Positions 26,221 through 35,609 are shown, numbered from the stretch's first letter. The stretch is 64,000 nt of DNA from an uncultured Enterorhabdus sp. (GCA_947645965.1 CANSES010000001.1:1-64000), one strand, 5' to 3'. The notes: generated from the sequence alone by a model not told the origin. A program made the numbers and translations.

Positions 26221-27492
26221 TCACTCCCCCACGCGCAGGGACAGCTCGCGTACGTAGGGGCCGGCTTCGGATTCTTGCACGGTGCAGATGGAGTCGGCGA
26301 CCACTGCTCCGGCCCTCTCCGCCTCCCCGCGATGACGCGGGTGGAAGACGAGGGTCGTATCGTCTTCCCGCTGGCAGGGGATGCGCCGCCCAGCGAAGTG
26401 CGCCCGCACCGCGGCCACGTCTTGGTCGAACACCTTGGCGACGTGGTAGAACCCGTCGCCCTCCAGCTGGCACAGGCGATCGTCCAGCGGATAGCGGCGG
26501 TTCACCTGCAGCACCTGATTGATGTTCTTGTTCGCGAGCGAGCAGTAGTGCACGCCCAGGCCCAGGCCCTCGTCCAGGGCGTACTCCAGCAGGCCCAGGC
26601 AGGCCTCGTCGCTGCCGGCCACGGGCAGGGCGCCGGCGTACTCGTATTCGTAGAGCACCTCGAAGGGCGGGTTCTTGATGGTAAACCCGCGGCGCGCGAA
26701 CTCGTCCCAGCGGTGCAGCGGATAGCAGAACTCCAGCAGGTTGATCCCGTCGACACCCCGCTCATCCAGGGCGCGCAGCAGCGAGCGCATCGCCTCGTCC
26801 TGGCCGGGAATCACCGGCATCTCCACCATCACCGTCGGCACGATGCCCCGCGCCACCGCCATGGCCTTAAGCACCTCCGCCACCGCCCGCTCGCCCTCGT
26901 CCAGCTTCACGCTGAAGCGAATCTCATCGAGGCCGCGGGCCACGGCCTCGCGGGCGAAAGCGACGTCGAAGCCCTCGCCGGCCGTGTACAGACGCACATG
27001 GGCCGCCGGCGCGCCTTCCTGCACATGGGCCAGAAAGGCAAGCGTCTTGTCCTTGCACAGCAAGGGCTCGCCCCCGGTCAGCCCCACATGGGTCACCGCT
27101 TCCGCCTCGGCGACGAACCGATCGAAGCCGCCGCGCCAGTCGGCATCCTCGCGCACATGGCGCTCGTAGTTCACCTGATTGGGGTTGAAGCAGAAATAGC
27201 AGCCCCGATGGCACCGCAGGTTGATGTAGAACGTGCGGCTCCCGCAATCCCCCACGCAGGCCCGGCACGCACTGGAGAGAAAACCCGTGGATACCGAGGC
27301 GCCCCCGTTCATGAGGTGCGCGCCCTTCGCCGCCAGCCGATCCACCGTGGCGGCTCGGCGCTCCCGCTGCTCGGCAGTCAACGGAGGCGCAAAACCGATC
27401 CCCTCGGCCTGAAGCCCGTCCACGAACTCCTCCGCGATGGCCGCGTACTCGCCCCGCCAATAATCTAACGTCGGCCGCCCTGTCGTCGCCAT
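26221..27492 (-). CDS. Radical SAM protein
   Basis: A 423-residue radical SAM enzyme with the cluster motif CHRGCYFC (about residue 94) and the SAM-binding GGE in LTGGEPLL. An additional Cys group SACRACVGDC stands just before the radical SAM core and may hold a second cluster. I do not recognise the subfamily or substrate. It is divergent from the molybdopterin reductase gene and shares its operator region, so a role in that enzyme's maturation or the same regulon is possible. AAAGGGGAG sets the ATG at 27492. Confidence 0.85.
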   Translation of the reverse strand: MATTGRPTLDYWRGEYAAIAEEFVDGLQAEGIGFAPPLTAEQRERRAATVDRLAAKGAHLMNGGASVSTGFLSSACRACVGDCGSRTFYINLRCHRGCYFCFNPNQVNYERHVREDADWRGGFDRFVAEAEAVTHVGLTGGEPLLCKDKTLAFLAHVQEGAPAAHVRLYTAGEGFDVAFAREAVARGLDEIRFSVKLDEGERAVAEVLKAMAVARGIVPTVMVEMPVIPGQDEAMRSLLRALDERGVDGINLLEFCYPLHRWDEFARRGFTIKNPPFEVLYEYEYAGALPVAGSDEACLGLLEYALDEGLGLGVHYCSLANKNINQVLQVNRRYPLDDRLCQLEGDGFYHVAKVFDQDVAAVRAHFAGRRIPCQREDDTTLVFHPRHRGEAERAGAVVADSICTVQESEAGPYVRELSLRVGE

Positions 27493-27526
27493 GGCTCCCC
27501 TTTCGACCCCCGTCAATCCTATCCTA

Positions 27527-27561
27527 ACTAATCCTAAGATTAGTCTTGCAATCCTATGATT
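27527..27561. promoter_or_regulatory. Tandem AATC-N4-GATT operators
   Basis: A perfect palindrome ACTAATC-N4-GATTAGT (27527-27544) is followed exactly 20 bp later by AATC-N4-GATT (27550-27561). A degraded third copy starts near 27515. Two helical turns of spacing suggest cooperative binding on one DNA face. The sites lie between the radical SAM gene and the molybdopterin reductase gene. Confidence 0.6.
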
Positions 27562-27709
27562 AGTATACTACACTTCGTTTTGTTGAGATCAATTGGTTTC
27601 TCAGGAAGGGGCGAAGCCGCCAACGCGAGCTTCGCAAAAGGGAGGGAATCGGAGCTGATCTCTTAGGCCAAGGGGACTCACCTCCGCTCTCCTGTTGACA
27701 GGAGGAGAT

Positions 27710-30217
27710 ATGGAAACACCCAGCACTCAGCTGACGCGCCGGTCGTTCCTCACGACCACGGCTCTCGCCGCCGGCGCCCTCGCTGCCTCCGGCATGGCCG
27801 GCTGCAGCAGCGTGGACACCTCGGGCGATGCCGCCAACGATCTGGCCTCGACGGCCGGACAGGAAGAGACCTACATCGGCACCTGCCACGGCAACTGCGG
27901 CGGCCGCTGCGCCTTGAAGGCCACGGTGCGCGAAGGCAAGATTGTCAGCACGTTGCCCATGGAATTCCCCAACGAGAACAAGGGCCTGCGCGTGGGCTGC
28001 GTCAAGGGCGTCTCGAACCCGCTGCGCATCTACGGTCCCTCGCGTCTCATGTACCCCATGAAGCGCGCCGGCGAGCGCGGCAGCGGCGAATGGGAGCGCA
28101 TCACCTGGGACGAGGCCATCGAGCTGTTCGCCAACCAGTTGAAGACCAGCATGGAGACCTACGGCGGCGCCTCTAACATGTGGCAGGGCGGCGCCGGCAA
28201 TATGAACGGCATCCTGAACGGCACCCCCACCGGCATCATCAACAGCGCCATGATGCCCGACGGCACCATCGCCCCGCTGCCGTCCTTTGGCGCGGGCTTC
28301 GCCAATTCGCGCCTGATCCAGAAGACCGGCGGCACGGTGCTGTCGGTCGGCCACGACATGGCCGGCATCGTCTTCTGCTTCGTGCATCTGTCTTCCCCGC
28401 AGAGCGCCGTAGAGGACTTGGCCAACGCTAAGACCATCGTCGCCTGGGGCGCCAACCCCGCCGAGGCCTCGTTCTGCCGTGCGGCCTGGAACGCCATCTG
28501 CACCGGTCGCGAGAACGGCGCGAAGCTGATCGCCATCGACCCGCTGCTGTCCACCACGGCGGCCCATGCCGATGAGTGGGTACCGGTGCGCACGGGCACC
28601 GACGCGGCGCTCATGTGCGCCATGGTGCACTACATCGTGGACAACGATCTCGCGAACTGGGACTACGTGAAGAACAAGTCCGTCGCCCCCTTCCTCATCG
28701 ACGAGGCCGGCGCCTACCTGCGCCTGTCGAGCCTCGGTCAGGCCGAGGCCGGCGCCGACGAGGACGTGCCCGTGGTATGGGATGAAGATGCCCAGGCCTT
28801 CGTGGCCCACACTGCCGCCACCAACCCCGCCATCCGCGGCACCTTCGATGCCAACGGGGTGGCCGTGCGCACGGTCTTCGACGCGGCACTGGAGAACATC
28901 GCTCCCTTCACGGTGGAGTTCGCCGCCAACGAGTGCGGCATCCCGGCCGCCCAGATCGAGAACCTGGCGCGTACCGTGGCCACCGAGGGCCCCACGAGCT
29001 TCTACATCAACTACGGCCTGGAGCATACCTACGAGTCGTGGCGCATCTATTTCCTCATCGGCCTTCTGGCGTCCCTCACGGGCAGCGTGGGCATCCCCGG
29101 CGGCTCTTATGTGGGCTCCATCAACCTCGGCCACGAGAGCGCGACCATGTTCAAGCAGCCGACCACGTTCAACGAGGACGACTTCACCCTGGAAGACGCC
29201 GTGCCCGGCGCCCACTTCACCGGCGACTGGCTCGTGCAGATCGCCGAGACGGGCCAGTGGGCCGGCAAGGACTTCCCCATGGGCACGCTCGTGAACATGT
29301 GCGCGAACCCGCTCGATAACTTCTCGGGCTCTTCCGCGCTGCTGAAAGCCTACGACAAGATCGACTACATCGTCACCATCGACACCATCATGACCACCAC
29401 GGCACACTACTCCGATCTGGTACTCCCCTGTTGCATGCCGTGGGAGACCTACGAGTACATCGAAGGCGGCATCTTCGAGCAGAAGGCCATCGACCCGGTG
29501 GGCGATGCGAAGTCCGACTTCGACATCATCAAAGCTGTGGCCGAGAAGATGGGCTACAACGATCTCATCGTCGGCGAGGGCACCGATTACCTGCGCCGCT
29601 ACCTGGACACTCCTGAGAATATCGAGGCCGGCGTGGGCTTCGACGCCCTTTCCGAAAACGGAGTAGTGCTCGGCGAATACAGCTGCGACGCCCATGTGAC
29701 TCCCGAGTACAATCCCTTCGGCCGCACGCAGTTCTACCTGGAATACCTCATGCCGCGCGACAACTGGGGTCAGATGTTCGGCCTGCAGGACCGTCTGCCC
29801 TACTACAAACCCTCCATCGAGGCCTACGCTGACAATCCCGATCGCGCAAAGTACCCGCTGTACGGCATGAGCAGCCACGACATCTACCATGGCCAGACGC
29901 TGTGGAGCCACCACCCCTGGCTCGACGACTTCCGCAAGCTGGATGGGCAGCCCTTCTGCCGCATCCACACCGAAGCGGCGGCCGAGCGCGGTATCAAAAC
30001 CGGCGACAAAGTGCGCGTGTTCAACGACCACGGTTCGGTGGTGCTGAACGCCCTGGTGACCGAGGGTATCCGCAAGGACTCTGTCTGGGTGCCCCATGGC
30101 TTTACCTGGGACGAGTTCGAGGAGGGCTATGCCCAGTCGCTGACGCGCTGGTGCCCCGATGACGTGACGAGCAACAATAACTTCAATGACTGGATCTGCG
30201 AAGTCGAGAAGATGTAA
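27710..30217 (+). CDS. Molybdopterin oxidoreductase catalytic subunit (DMSO reductase family), Tat-exported
   Basis: An 835-residue bis-MGD enzyme. It has a twin-arginine signal TRRSFLTT (residues 9-16) with MAGC at Cys32. The N-terminal [4Fe-4S] cysteines are at 59, 63, 67 and 97 (C-x3-C-x3-C). The molybdopterin domains contain WGANPAEASFC and AIDPLLSTTAAHADEWVPVRTGTD segments, and a C-terminal dinucleotide-binding domain follows. It belongs with DMSO reductase and the gut catechol dehydroxylases; the substrate is not evident. It is the first gene of an operon with the FeS subunit 13 nt downstream. The ATG at 27710 follows GGAGGAG. Confidence 0.92.
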   Translation: METPSTQLTRRSFLTTTALAAGALAASGMAGCSSVDTSGDAANDLASTAGQEETYIGTCHGNCGGRCALKATVREGKIVSTLPMEFPNENKGLRVGCVKGVSNPLRIYGPSRLMYPMKRAGERGSGEWERITWDEAIELFANQLKTSMETYGGASNMWQGGAGNMNGILNGTPTGIINSAMMPDGTIAPLPSFGAGFANSRLIQKTGGTVLSVGHDMAGIVFCFVHLSSPQSAVEDLANAKTIVAWGANPAEASFCRAAWNAICTGRENGAKLIAIDPLLSTTAAHADEWVPVRTGTDAALMCAMVHYIVDNDLANWDYVKNKSVAPFLIDEAGAYLRLSSLGQAEAGADEDVPVVWDEDAQAFVAHTAATNPAIRGTFDANGVAVRTVFDAALENIAPFTVEFAANECGIPAAQIENLARTVATEGPTSFYINYGLEHTYESWRIYFLIGLLASLTGSVGIPGGSYVGSINLGHESATMFKQPTTFNEDDFTLEDAVPGAHFTGDWLVQIAETGQWAGKDFPMGTLVNMCANPLDNFSGSSALLKAYDKIDYIVTIDTIMTTTAHYSDLVLPCCMPWETYEYIEGGIFEQKAIDPVGDAKSDFDIIKAVAEKMGYNDLIVGEGTDYLRRYLDTPENIEAGVGFDALSENGVVLGEYSCDAHVTPEYNPFGRTQFYLEYLMPRDNWGQMFGLQDRLPYYKPSIEAYADNPDRAKYPLYGMSSHDIYHGQTLWSHHPWLDDFRKLDGQPFCRIHTEAAAERGIKTGDKVRVFNDHGSVVLNALVTEGIRKDSVWVPHGFTWDEFEEGYAQSLTRWCPDDVTSNNNFNDWICEVEKM

Positions 30218-30230
30218 GGGGCGCTGACCT

Positions 30231-30857
30231 ATGACGAAATATGGAATGGCCATTGATACCAAGCGCTGCACGGGCTGCAACATGTGCTCCATGGCGTGCC
30301 GCGTTGATCACAATCTGCCCACCGAAGTGCTGTACAGCCGGGCCCATACGGAAGGCGGCGACACCTTCCGCCAGGCGGGCGGCACCTATCCCGACCAGGT
30401 GACGCTGAAGTTCTACACCTTGGCTTGCCAGCATTGCGACGAGCCGGCCTGCGTAGAGATCTGCCCCACCGGCGCCTCGCAGAAGCGCGAGGAAGACGGC
30501 CTGGTGCTCGTTGACGGCGAGGCCTGTATCGGCTGCGAGAGCTGCATCGCCGCCTGCCCCTACGAGGGCGTGCGTTCCCTCGTTCCGCAGAGTCCCACCT
30601 ACCCGCTGGAGTTCGCCCTGGGCGATGCCGCGACGGCCGAGCACCTGCCCAACACCGTGGAGAAGTGCACCTTCTGCGTGGAGCGTATCGACCGAGGCGA
30701 GCGTCCGCTGTGCATTGACATCTGCCCGGCCTACGCCCGCTATTTCGGCGACCTCGACGACCCCGAGTCGGAGATCTCGAAGGTGCTGGCGACCCGCGAG
30801 CACGAGCAGCTGTTGGCCGACCAGGGCACCGGTCCGAACGTGTACTTCCTGAAGTAG
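30231..30857 (+). CDS. 4Fe-4S ferredoxin electron-transfer subunit (DmsB-like)
   Basis: A 208-residue protein with four [4Fe-4S] cysteine groups: CTGCNMCSMAC, CQHCDEPACVEIC, CIGCESCIAAC and CTFCVERIDRGERPLCIDIC. This is the DmsB/NrfC pattern. It relays electrons from the membrane subunit to the catalytic subunit. It has no signal peptide and should be carried out with its Tat-bearing partner. It is cotranscribed with the catalytic gene and a terminator follows. Confidence 0.95.
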   Translation: MTKYGMAIDTKRCTGCNMCSMACRVDHNLPTEVLYSRAHTEGGDTFRQAGGTYPDQVTLKFYTLACQHCDEPACVEICPTGASQKREEDGLVLVDGEACIGCESCIAACPYEGVRSLVPQSPTYPLEFALGDAATAEHLPNTVEKCTFCVERIDRGERPLCIDICPAYARYFGDLDDPESEISKVLATREHEQLLADQGTGPNVYFLK

Positions 30858-30928
30858 ACCCTCAGGCACCATCGACGGCACCGGCCGCTCGCCCCTCCCT
30901 CTGCGATGCGACCGGCGCCCCGTGCACC

Positions 30929-30959
30929 GAGGCCAGCGGGTCATACGCCCGCTGGCCTC
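30929..30959 (+). terminator. Terminator after the catalytic/FeS subunit genes
   Basis: A 12-bp stem (30929-30940 with 30948-30959) has a 7-nt loop and is followed by CTCGTTT. It would separate expression of the chaperone gene from the two subunit genes. Confidence 0.65.
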
Positions 30960-30983
30960 CTCGTTTACGAAAGGTTGGTTCCC

Positions 30984-31649
30984 ATGGAATCCAAGATGAC
31001 CGCTGAGATGTGGATGCACCGCGCAAGCGCCTTCGAACTGCTGTCGCTGGCCTTCCTGCTGCCGAGCCGCCCCTTGGCCGAAGCCGTGGCCTCGGGCGAG
31101 TACGCCGAGGCGGCCGGCGAGGTGTTCGGCCTGGCAGCGCCGGACGACGAGCGCGTGGCCGAAGCCGTGACGCACCTTGCCGCCGCGGCCAACGGCGACG
31201 CGGAAGCCACGCTGCACGCCCTGCGCCGCGAGCACACCCGCCTGCTCGTGGGCGAGAAGGAGCCGCCGCTGACCCCCTACGCCGGCGTCTGGCGCGCCCA
31301 GCAGCAGGGCCAGCAGGGGCTGCTGTTCGTCAGCGAGGCGTCCCTGGCCATCGAGCGCTTCATGATCCGCTGCGGCGTGGCCAAGGACCTGGCCGGCGGC
31401 CAGACCAACGACCCGGTGGATCACATCGGCACCATGGCCGAGTTCCTGCAATTCCTCTGCCTCGTGAACGCCGAGGCCGTCCAGGCGCCCGCGGGCGCCG
31501 CCATCGGCACCGACGACTTCGACACCTTCCTCGCCGAGTATTTCGCGCCCTACGCCACATGGCTCGCCTCCGAGCTGACCGCGCAGACGCGCAGCGACTT
31601 CTTCAGGGGCGCCGCGCTCTTGCTGGCCGCGGCCGCCGAGCGCTTCTAG
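30984..31649 (+). CDS. TorD/DmsD-family redox enzyme chaperone
   Basis: A 221-residue all-helical cytoplasmic protein of the TorD family (FELLSLAFLLPSRPLAEA near the N terminus; LRREHTRLLVGEKEPPLTPYAGVW; DPVDHIGTMAEFLQFLC). These chaperones hold the Tat signal of the molybdoenzyme until cofactor loading is complete. It follows the reductase subunits, fitting that role. The ATG at 30984 has AAAGG about 10 nt upstream. The stop codon is shared with the converging slipin gene in a CTAG overlap. Confidence 0.88.
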   Translation: MESKMTAEMWMHRASAFELLSLAFLLPSRPLAEAVASGEYAEAAGEVFGLAAPDDERVAEAVTHLAAAANGDAEATLHALRREHTRLLVGEKEPPLTPYAGVWRAQQQGQQGLLFVSEASLAIERFMIRCGVAKDLAGGQTNDPVDHIGTMAEFLQFLCLVNAEAVQAPAGAAIGTDDFDTFLAEYFAPYATWLASELTAQTRSDFFRGAALLLAAAAERF

Positions 31650-32611
31650 GAGCCCATCTTCCCCAGCGCGCGCTTCGCCCCCTCGGGCAGCACGTCGCCG
31701 AATCCCTCGCTGAAACTGCTGGGCACCACCACGGTGCCCCCGGTTTCGCGGACGCTCTCGTAGAGCAGGTGCATGGCGCGCAGCTTGATGGCCGCGTCCT
31801 CGGCCCCGTAGGCGCCGTCCAGTCCCTCGATCATCGCGGCGATGTCCTGCTCCGCCTCCATGAGTATGAGACGCGCCTTGCGCCGCTGCTCCGCCTGGGC
31901 CTCCAGGCTCATCACGTCCTGCAGGTTCTGGGGCAGCAGGATGTCGCGCACCTTCACCGACAGCACCGACAATCCCCACTGGGCCGCCTCGTTCACCAGA
32001 GCCTCCTTGATGTCGGCGTCCAGCTGCTCGCGGCGGATGGCCACCTCGGCCGCCGACAGACGGCCGATGGCATCGCGCAGGGCCGCCTGGGCCGCCAGTT
32101 CCACCGTGCGGCTGAAGTCACTGCATTCCGTGCAGGCCGCCTTCGCGTCGTAGACCATCCACAGCAGCACCGCGTTCACGTCCAGGGGCACCAAGTCGCT
32201 CGTCAGGGTCTCCTTCGCGTCGAAGGTGGTGGCGCGCACGCGACAGTCGATGCGCGCGGTGTTCTGCTCCACGAAGGGGATGGTCCAGAACAGGCCCGGA
32301 CCCGACACGCGGTTGAACTTGCCCAGGCGCAGCACGACCACCCGCTCCCACTGCTGGGCGATGTGCACCCCCATGGCCACGAGCACGGCCCCGGCCAGGG
32401 CCACGAAGAACAGCGGCGGCAGAATGGTGCCCGCCACGGCCCAGCCGATGGCGAAGATAAGGGCGTACACCAGGACGAACACCATCAGGGTGAAGGCCAC
32501 GATGCCCACCGAGGAGGTGCGCTCGCCCGTGGGCTGGCCGCCCTCGTCGGGAACGAACTGCCAGCGCGGGGCGGTCGTCGGGGCCGGAGCGGGAGCAGTG
32601 CGACGGGTCAT
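31646..32611 (-). CDS. SPFH/band 7 domain membrane protein (slipin)
   Basis: A 321-residue stomatin-like protein. A 40-residue proline-rich head is followed by two hydrophobic segments (about 35-85). Next come the SPFH domain (WERVVVLRLGKFNRVSGPGL), a coiled Glu/Ala/Arg-rich stretch (LEAQAEQRRKARLILMEAEQ) and a short tail. Slipins form oligomeric membrane microdomains. It follows the GntR gene by 4 nt and is last in the NrfD-GntR-slipin operon. Its role beside a reductase module is unclear. Confidence 0.88.
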   Translation of the reverse strand: MTRRTAPAPAPTTAPRWQFVPDEGGQPTGERTSSVGIVAFTLMVFVLVYALIFAIGWAVAGTILPPLFFVALAGAVLVAMGVHIAQQWERVVVLRLGKFNRVSGPGLFWTIPFVEQNTARIDCRVRATTFDAKETLTSDLVPLDVNAVLLWMVYDAKAACTECSDFSRTVELAAQAALRDAIGRLSAAEVAIRREQLDADIKEALVNEAAQWGLSVLSVKVRDILLPQNLQDVMSLEAQAEQRRKARLILMEAEQDIAAMIEGLDGAYGAEDAAIKLRAMHLLYESVRETGGTVVVPSSFSEGFGDVLPEGAKRALGKMGS

Positions 32612-32615
32612 GGGA

Positions 32616-33107
32616 TCACGCTTCCTTTTCCTGAATATCGTCGGAGTCGTCGGGCATAACGAACTCGATGATGTTGGTGCCCGGCACCGTGCGCGCCCGG
32701 GCCTCTTCCATCTTCAGCTTCTGCACGTAGCGCTTCATCTGGTTCAGCGTGTCGTCGTAGCTCAGCCCGCAGGCCTTGCACGCCTGCAGGCAGTCGCGCA
32801 GCAGCGCCGTCACTTCCTCGCGCTCCTCGTTGCCCGCCGACGACAGCGCGTCCGACACGAACACGCCCTTGCCCCGCACCGACTTCACGTAGCCGTCGGA
32901 GGCCAGGCTGAGATAGGACTTGTTCACCGTGTTGAAGTTGATGGACAGCGCCACGGCCAGCTCGCGGATCTTCGGCAGCTGGTCGCCCGGCTTCAGGCGC
33001 CCGGCGCTGATCAGATAGGCCAGGTGGCGCCGCAGCTGTAGCCACAGCGGGCTTGTGGAATCGGGGTCGGGCTGAAAGGCAAACTCGTCCGCTGAAATGA
33101 TGGCCAT
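32616..33107 (-). CDS. GntR-family regulator, YtrA-like short form
   Basis: A 163-residue regulator with an N-terminal GntR winged helix (PLWLQLRRHLAYLISAGRLK then LPKIRELAVALSINFNTVNK). Only a short helical C-terminal part follows, as in the YtrA subfamily, which lacks a full ligand domain. YtrA-type genes usually sit in and control an operon of membrane proteins; here it lies between the NrfD-like and slipin genes with 4-5 nt gaps. The ATG at 33107 has GGGAG upstream. Confidence 0.88.
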   Translation of the reverse strand: MAIISADEFAFQPDPDSTSPLWLQLRRHLAYLISAGRLKPGDQLPKIRELAVALSINFNTVNKSYLSLASDGYVKSVRGKGVFVSDALSSAGNEEREEVTALLRDCLQACKACGLSYDDTLNQMKRYVQKLKMEEARARTVPGTNIIEFVMPDDSDDIQEKEA

Positions 33108-33112
33108 GACAT

Positions 33113-34108
33113 TCACACTCCCATGAGGTATACCGCCGGGTGCGTCCCGGCGTTTACGATGCAGTATCTCATCAGCAGCGCGCCCGCGACCACGAGAACG
33201 GCCACGACCGCGAAGAACGGTACGGAAGACGCGCGGAGTCGGCGCGAAGCGGGGCCGCGACGATCGCGGCATGGGCTGGGCTGTCTGCCGCGCCGCCCGC
33301 GACGGGGCGCCAGCGCGCACAAAGCCGCCGCTTCCAGCCCCAGGGGCAGCAGCAGGCCCGCGCCGACCACGGCAGCCCAGAACAAGGGCGCGCCCGCGCC
33401 CGCCACCACGTCGAGAGCCGCCGCGCGCTGGGCCACGGCGAAGGAGTCCGCGCCCTCGCCCAGCAGCGGCAGGGCCACCACCAGGGCCAAGCAAAGCATC
33501 TCCAACCCGATGACGACGGCATCAACGGCCACCAAAGGCCGCAGCGCCCGCGCCAGAGCGGGCCACGCGCCGCCGGCCCAGGCGACAAGCGGCGTTAGCG
33601 CCAAGCCGCACGACAGCGACGAGCAGAGGAACAACGGGGGCAGCCACGGCGTGTGCCAGAAGGCCACGGCCGGGATGTCGGCCAGAAACAGCCCCGTGTA
33701 CAGCGCCACCACCACGCCCGCCACCAGCAGCAAACCATGGGCAGCGCGATAGACCGCCCGCGATCCCACGCGCCCGGCGCAGCGCCAGAACACCGTGGAC
33801 GCCAGACAGCAGCCCGTAGCGACCGCCAGGGCGTAGGCACCCACGGTCAGGTAGGTCAAACGTCCGCTGAAAAACAACTGGGGCAGGGCGGGATAGTTGC
33901 CGCTATCGGCCAGCAGGCAGAGCGCGCCCACGAACAGAAGCAGGGTGGCCAGGGCCCATCCGCGCCCGAAGAACCCCCGATAGGCCGGCTCCACCGACCG
34001 CGCCAGCGAGGCCACGGGTACCGCCAGGGCCAGAGCGGCCAAAACCGCGCACAAACCTCCCCCGACCCCTCCCAGAAAGAGGTAGCACACCACTTCGATT
34101 CCGAACAA
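33113..34108 (-). CDS. NrfD/DmsC-like membrane anchor subunit
   Basis: A 331-residue integral membrane protein with eight or more hydrophobic helices, beginning FGIEVVCYLFLGGVGGG, the typical NrfD N terminus. It would oxidise quinol and pass electrons to the FeS subunit encoded on the opposite strand at 30.2 kb. The start is taken as TTG at 34108, 5 nt after AAGGGGG; no ATG lies nearby. It heads the NrfD-GntR-slipin operon and has ACTAATC motifs just upstream, as does the catalytic subunit gene. Confidence 0.82.
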   Translation of the reverse strand: MFGIEVVCYLFLGGVGGGLCAVLAALALAVPVASLARSVEPAYRGFFGRGWALATLLLFVGALCLLADSGNYPALPQLFFSGRLTYLTVGAYALAVATGCCLASTVFWRCAGRVGSRAVYRAAHGLLLVAGVVVALYTGLFLADIPAVAFWHTPWLPPLFLCSSLSCGLALTPLVAWAGGAWPALARALRPLVAVDAVVIGLEMLCLALVVALPLLGEGADSFAVAQRAAALDVVAGAGAPLFWAAVVGAGLLLPLGLEAAALCALAPRRGRRGRQPSPCRDRRGPASRRLRASSVPFFAVVAVLVVAGALLMRYCIVNAGTHPAVYLMGV

Positions 34109-34127
34109 GCCAACCCCCTTCCCCGTT

Positions 34128-34183
34128 GCACTAATCCTAGGATAAAAACCTTCCCAGGGCAAGTAGCTCGCCCTTATTAGTGC
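34128..34183. promoter_or_regulatory. ACTAAT operator motifs upstream of the NrfD-like gene
   Basis: GCACTAAT at 34128-34135 continues into CTAGGAT, and ATTAGTGC at 34176-34183 is its inverted partner 48 bp away. The half-site equals that of the tandem operators at 27.53 kb, linking control of the anchor gene with the catalytic operon. Confidence 0.5.
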
Positions 34184-34217
34184 CGCGAAAGCGGAGGCGA
34201 CGCAGAAGCCCAGCAGC

Positions 34218-35609
34218 CTAATCGGCGGGCGCGCCCGTCTCCCGTTGCAGCAGTAGGCGCAGCTGCTTCTGGCCGCGCACGCCGCTCTTCTCGTAGATGT
34301 GCCGCATGTGGGTCTTGAAGGTGCCCTCGGCGATGAACAGCGTATCTTGCACCTGACGCGAGGTGAGCCCCTGGGCCACCAGCCCCAGCACCTCGCGCTC
34401 CCGCGCCGTGAGGCCCCACTGGTCGGCCATGCGCTCGCAGCGCTCTGCGACGACCGCGTCGGGAACGCCAGCGCCTCCGCCATCTTCGCCCGCATCGGTC
34501 AGCCGCGCGCCCCAATCGCTGAACGCCTCGCGCCGCGTCAGGGCCATCACGCCCACCGCGAAGGCCAGGACGATGATCACCGCATGGGCGAGCGTGCCCG
34601 CCACGGCGCCGGCCTCGGCCTGGGCCAGGAGGAAGGCCACCCCGTTGCCCGCCAGGCCGAACACCTCAACCGCCGCCAGCGACGCCGACAGCACGACGAT
34701 GGAAATGCCCAGACGCCGGCTCATGTCGTAGAACAGAAACACGACCGCGATCTTCGCCACATCGAAGGCGAGCGCGATCAGCATGTCGGCCACAACGCCC
34801 ACAATCGCCCCCTCCAGCGACATGAGCAGAAACCCGCAGGCGAGAAACACCGCGGGCACGTTGCAGAGCACGCGGAAGCTCAGCTTTCCCGGCGCCAGCA
34901 GCACCAAAAGCACGATGAGCAACGCCAAAGCCGCATTGAACAGCGATGCATAGCGTCCCACCCCCGGAGCCAAGGTGCCCTGGTGCAGTCCGTACACGAA
35001 GGAGTACACGCCCATCAGCGCAAGGAGAATCCACGGCATCGAGAAGCGGGGGCAGGTGCCGAGGGGGCGATTGCGCTCGGGCACCCGGTCCAGGGCGGCG
35101 CGCGTCATGGCCAGCGCCACGAAGGGCAATGCCACGGCGGCCACGGCCACCCGGTCGAAGCCCATATCGGAGAAGAAGAACGTGAGAACCCAGCTGAGGA
35201 TGCGCCCCACGCTGAGGTAGAGAATGACCGAGCGCAAGGTCTGGGTCGCCAGCACTTCGGCATTCACCAAGGTGTACAGCAGAAAGCCCGCGCCGCCCGT
35301 CAGCGAGACGATCGCCGCGGCCCCCTCGCCAAGGTCCAGCCACCCGTCGGCGACAAACCCCACGGAGGCCACGGTCATAAGCGCGCCCGACAGCACCCAC
35401 GGCCAGCGCCGGGCCGTCAGCGGAATAACCCGACGGAAGCCCGCCACCGCCGCCAGGGCACAGCCCACATAGGCGATGTCGAAGAACGATGTGCCCCAAC
35501 CGGACCCGTAGCCCGGCGAAAGCGGATCGGCGAACAGCAGCGCCACCCAGGCACGGGCGAAGGCGAGACCCAGGAATACGAAGGCCATACGACCGCGTCC
35601 CAACCTCAT
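34218..35609 (-). CDS. Membrane-bound LuxR-family regulator
   Basis: A 463-residue protein with about eleven or twelve hydrophobic segments and a LuxR HTH at 398-463 (WGLTAREREVLGLVAQG). It stands between a flavoprotein gene (same strand, upstream) and the NrfD-like operon (same strand, downstream). It could control either; the motif shared by both reductase operons near its gene favours the molybdoenzyme module. AGGAG sets the ATG. Confidence 0.86.
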   Translation of the reverse strand: MRLGRGRMAFVFLGLAFARAWVALLFADPLSPGYGSGWGTSFFDIAYVGCALAAVAGFRRVIPLTARRWPWVLSGALMTVASVGFVADGWLDLGEGAAAIVSLTGGAGFLLYTLVNAEVLATQTLRSVILYLSVGRILSWVLTFFFSDMGFDRVAVAAVALPFVALAMTRAALDRVPERNRPLGTCPRFSMPWILLALMGVYSFVYGLHQGTLAPGVGRYASLFNAALALLIVLLVLLAPGKLSFRVLCNVPAVFLACGFLLMSLEGAIVGVVADMLIALAFDVAKIAVVFLFYDMSRRLGISIVVLSASLAAVEVFGLAGNGVAFLLAQAEAGAVAGTLAHAVIIVLAFAVGVMALTRREAFSDWGARLTDAGEDGGGAGVPDAVVAERCERMADQWGLTAREREVLGLVAQGLTSRQVQDTLFIAEGTFKTHMRHIYEKSGVRGQKQLRLLLQRETGAPAD

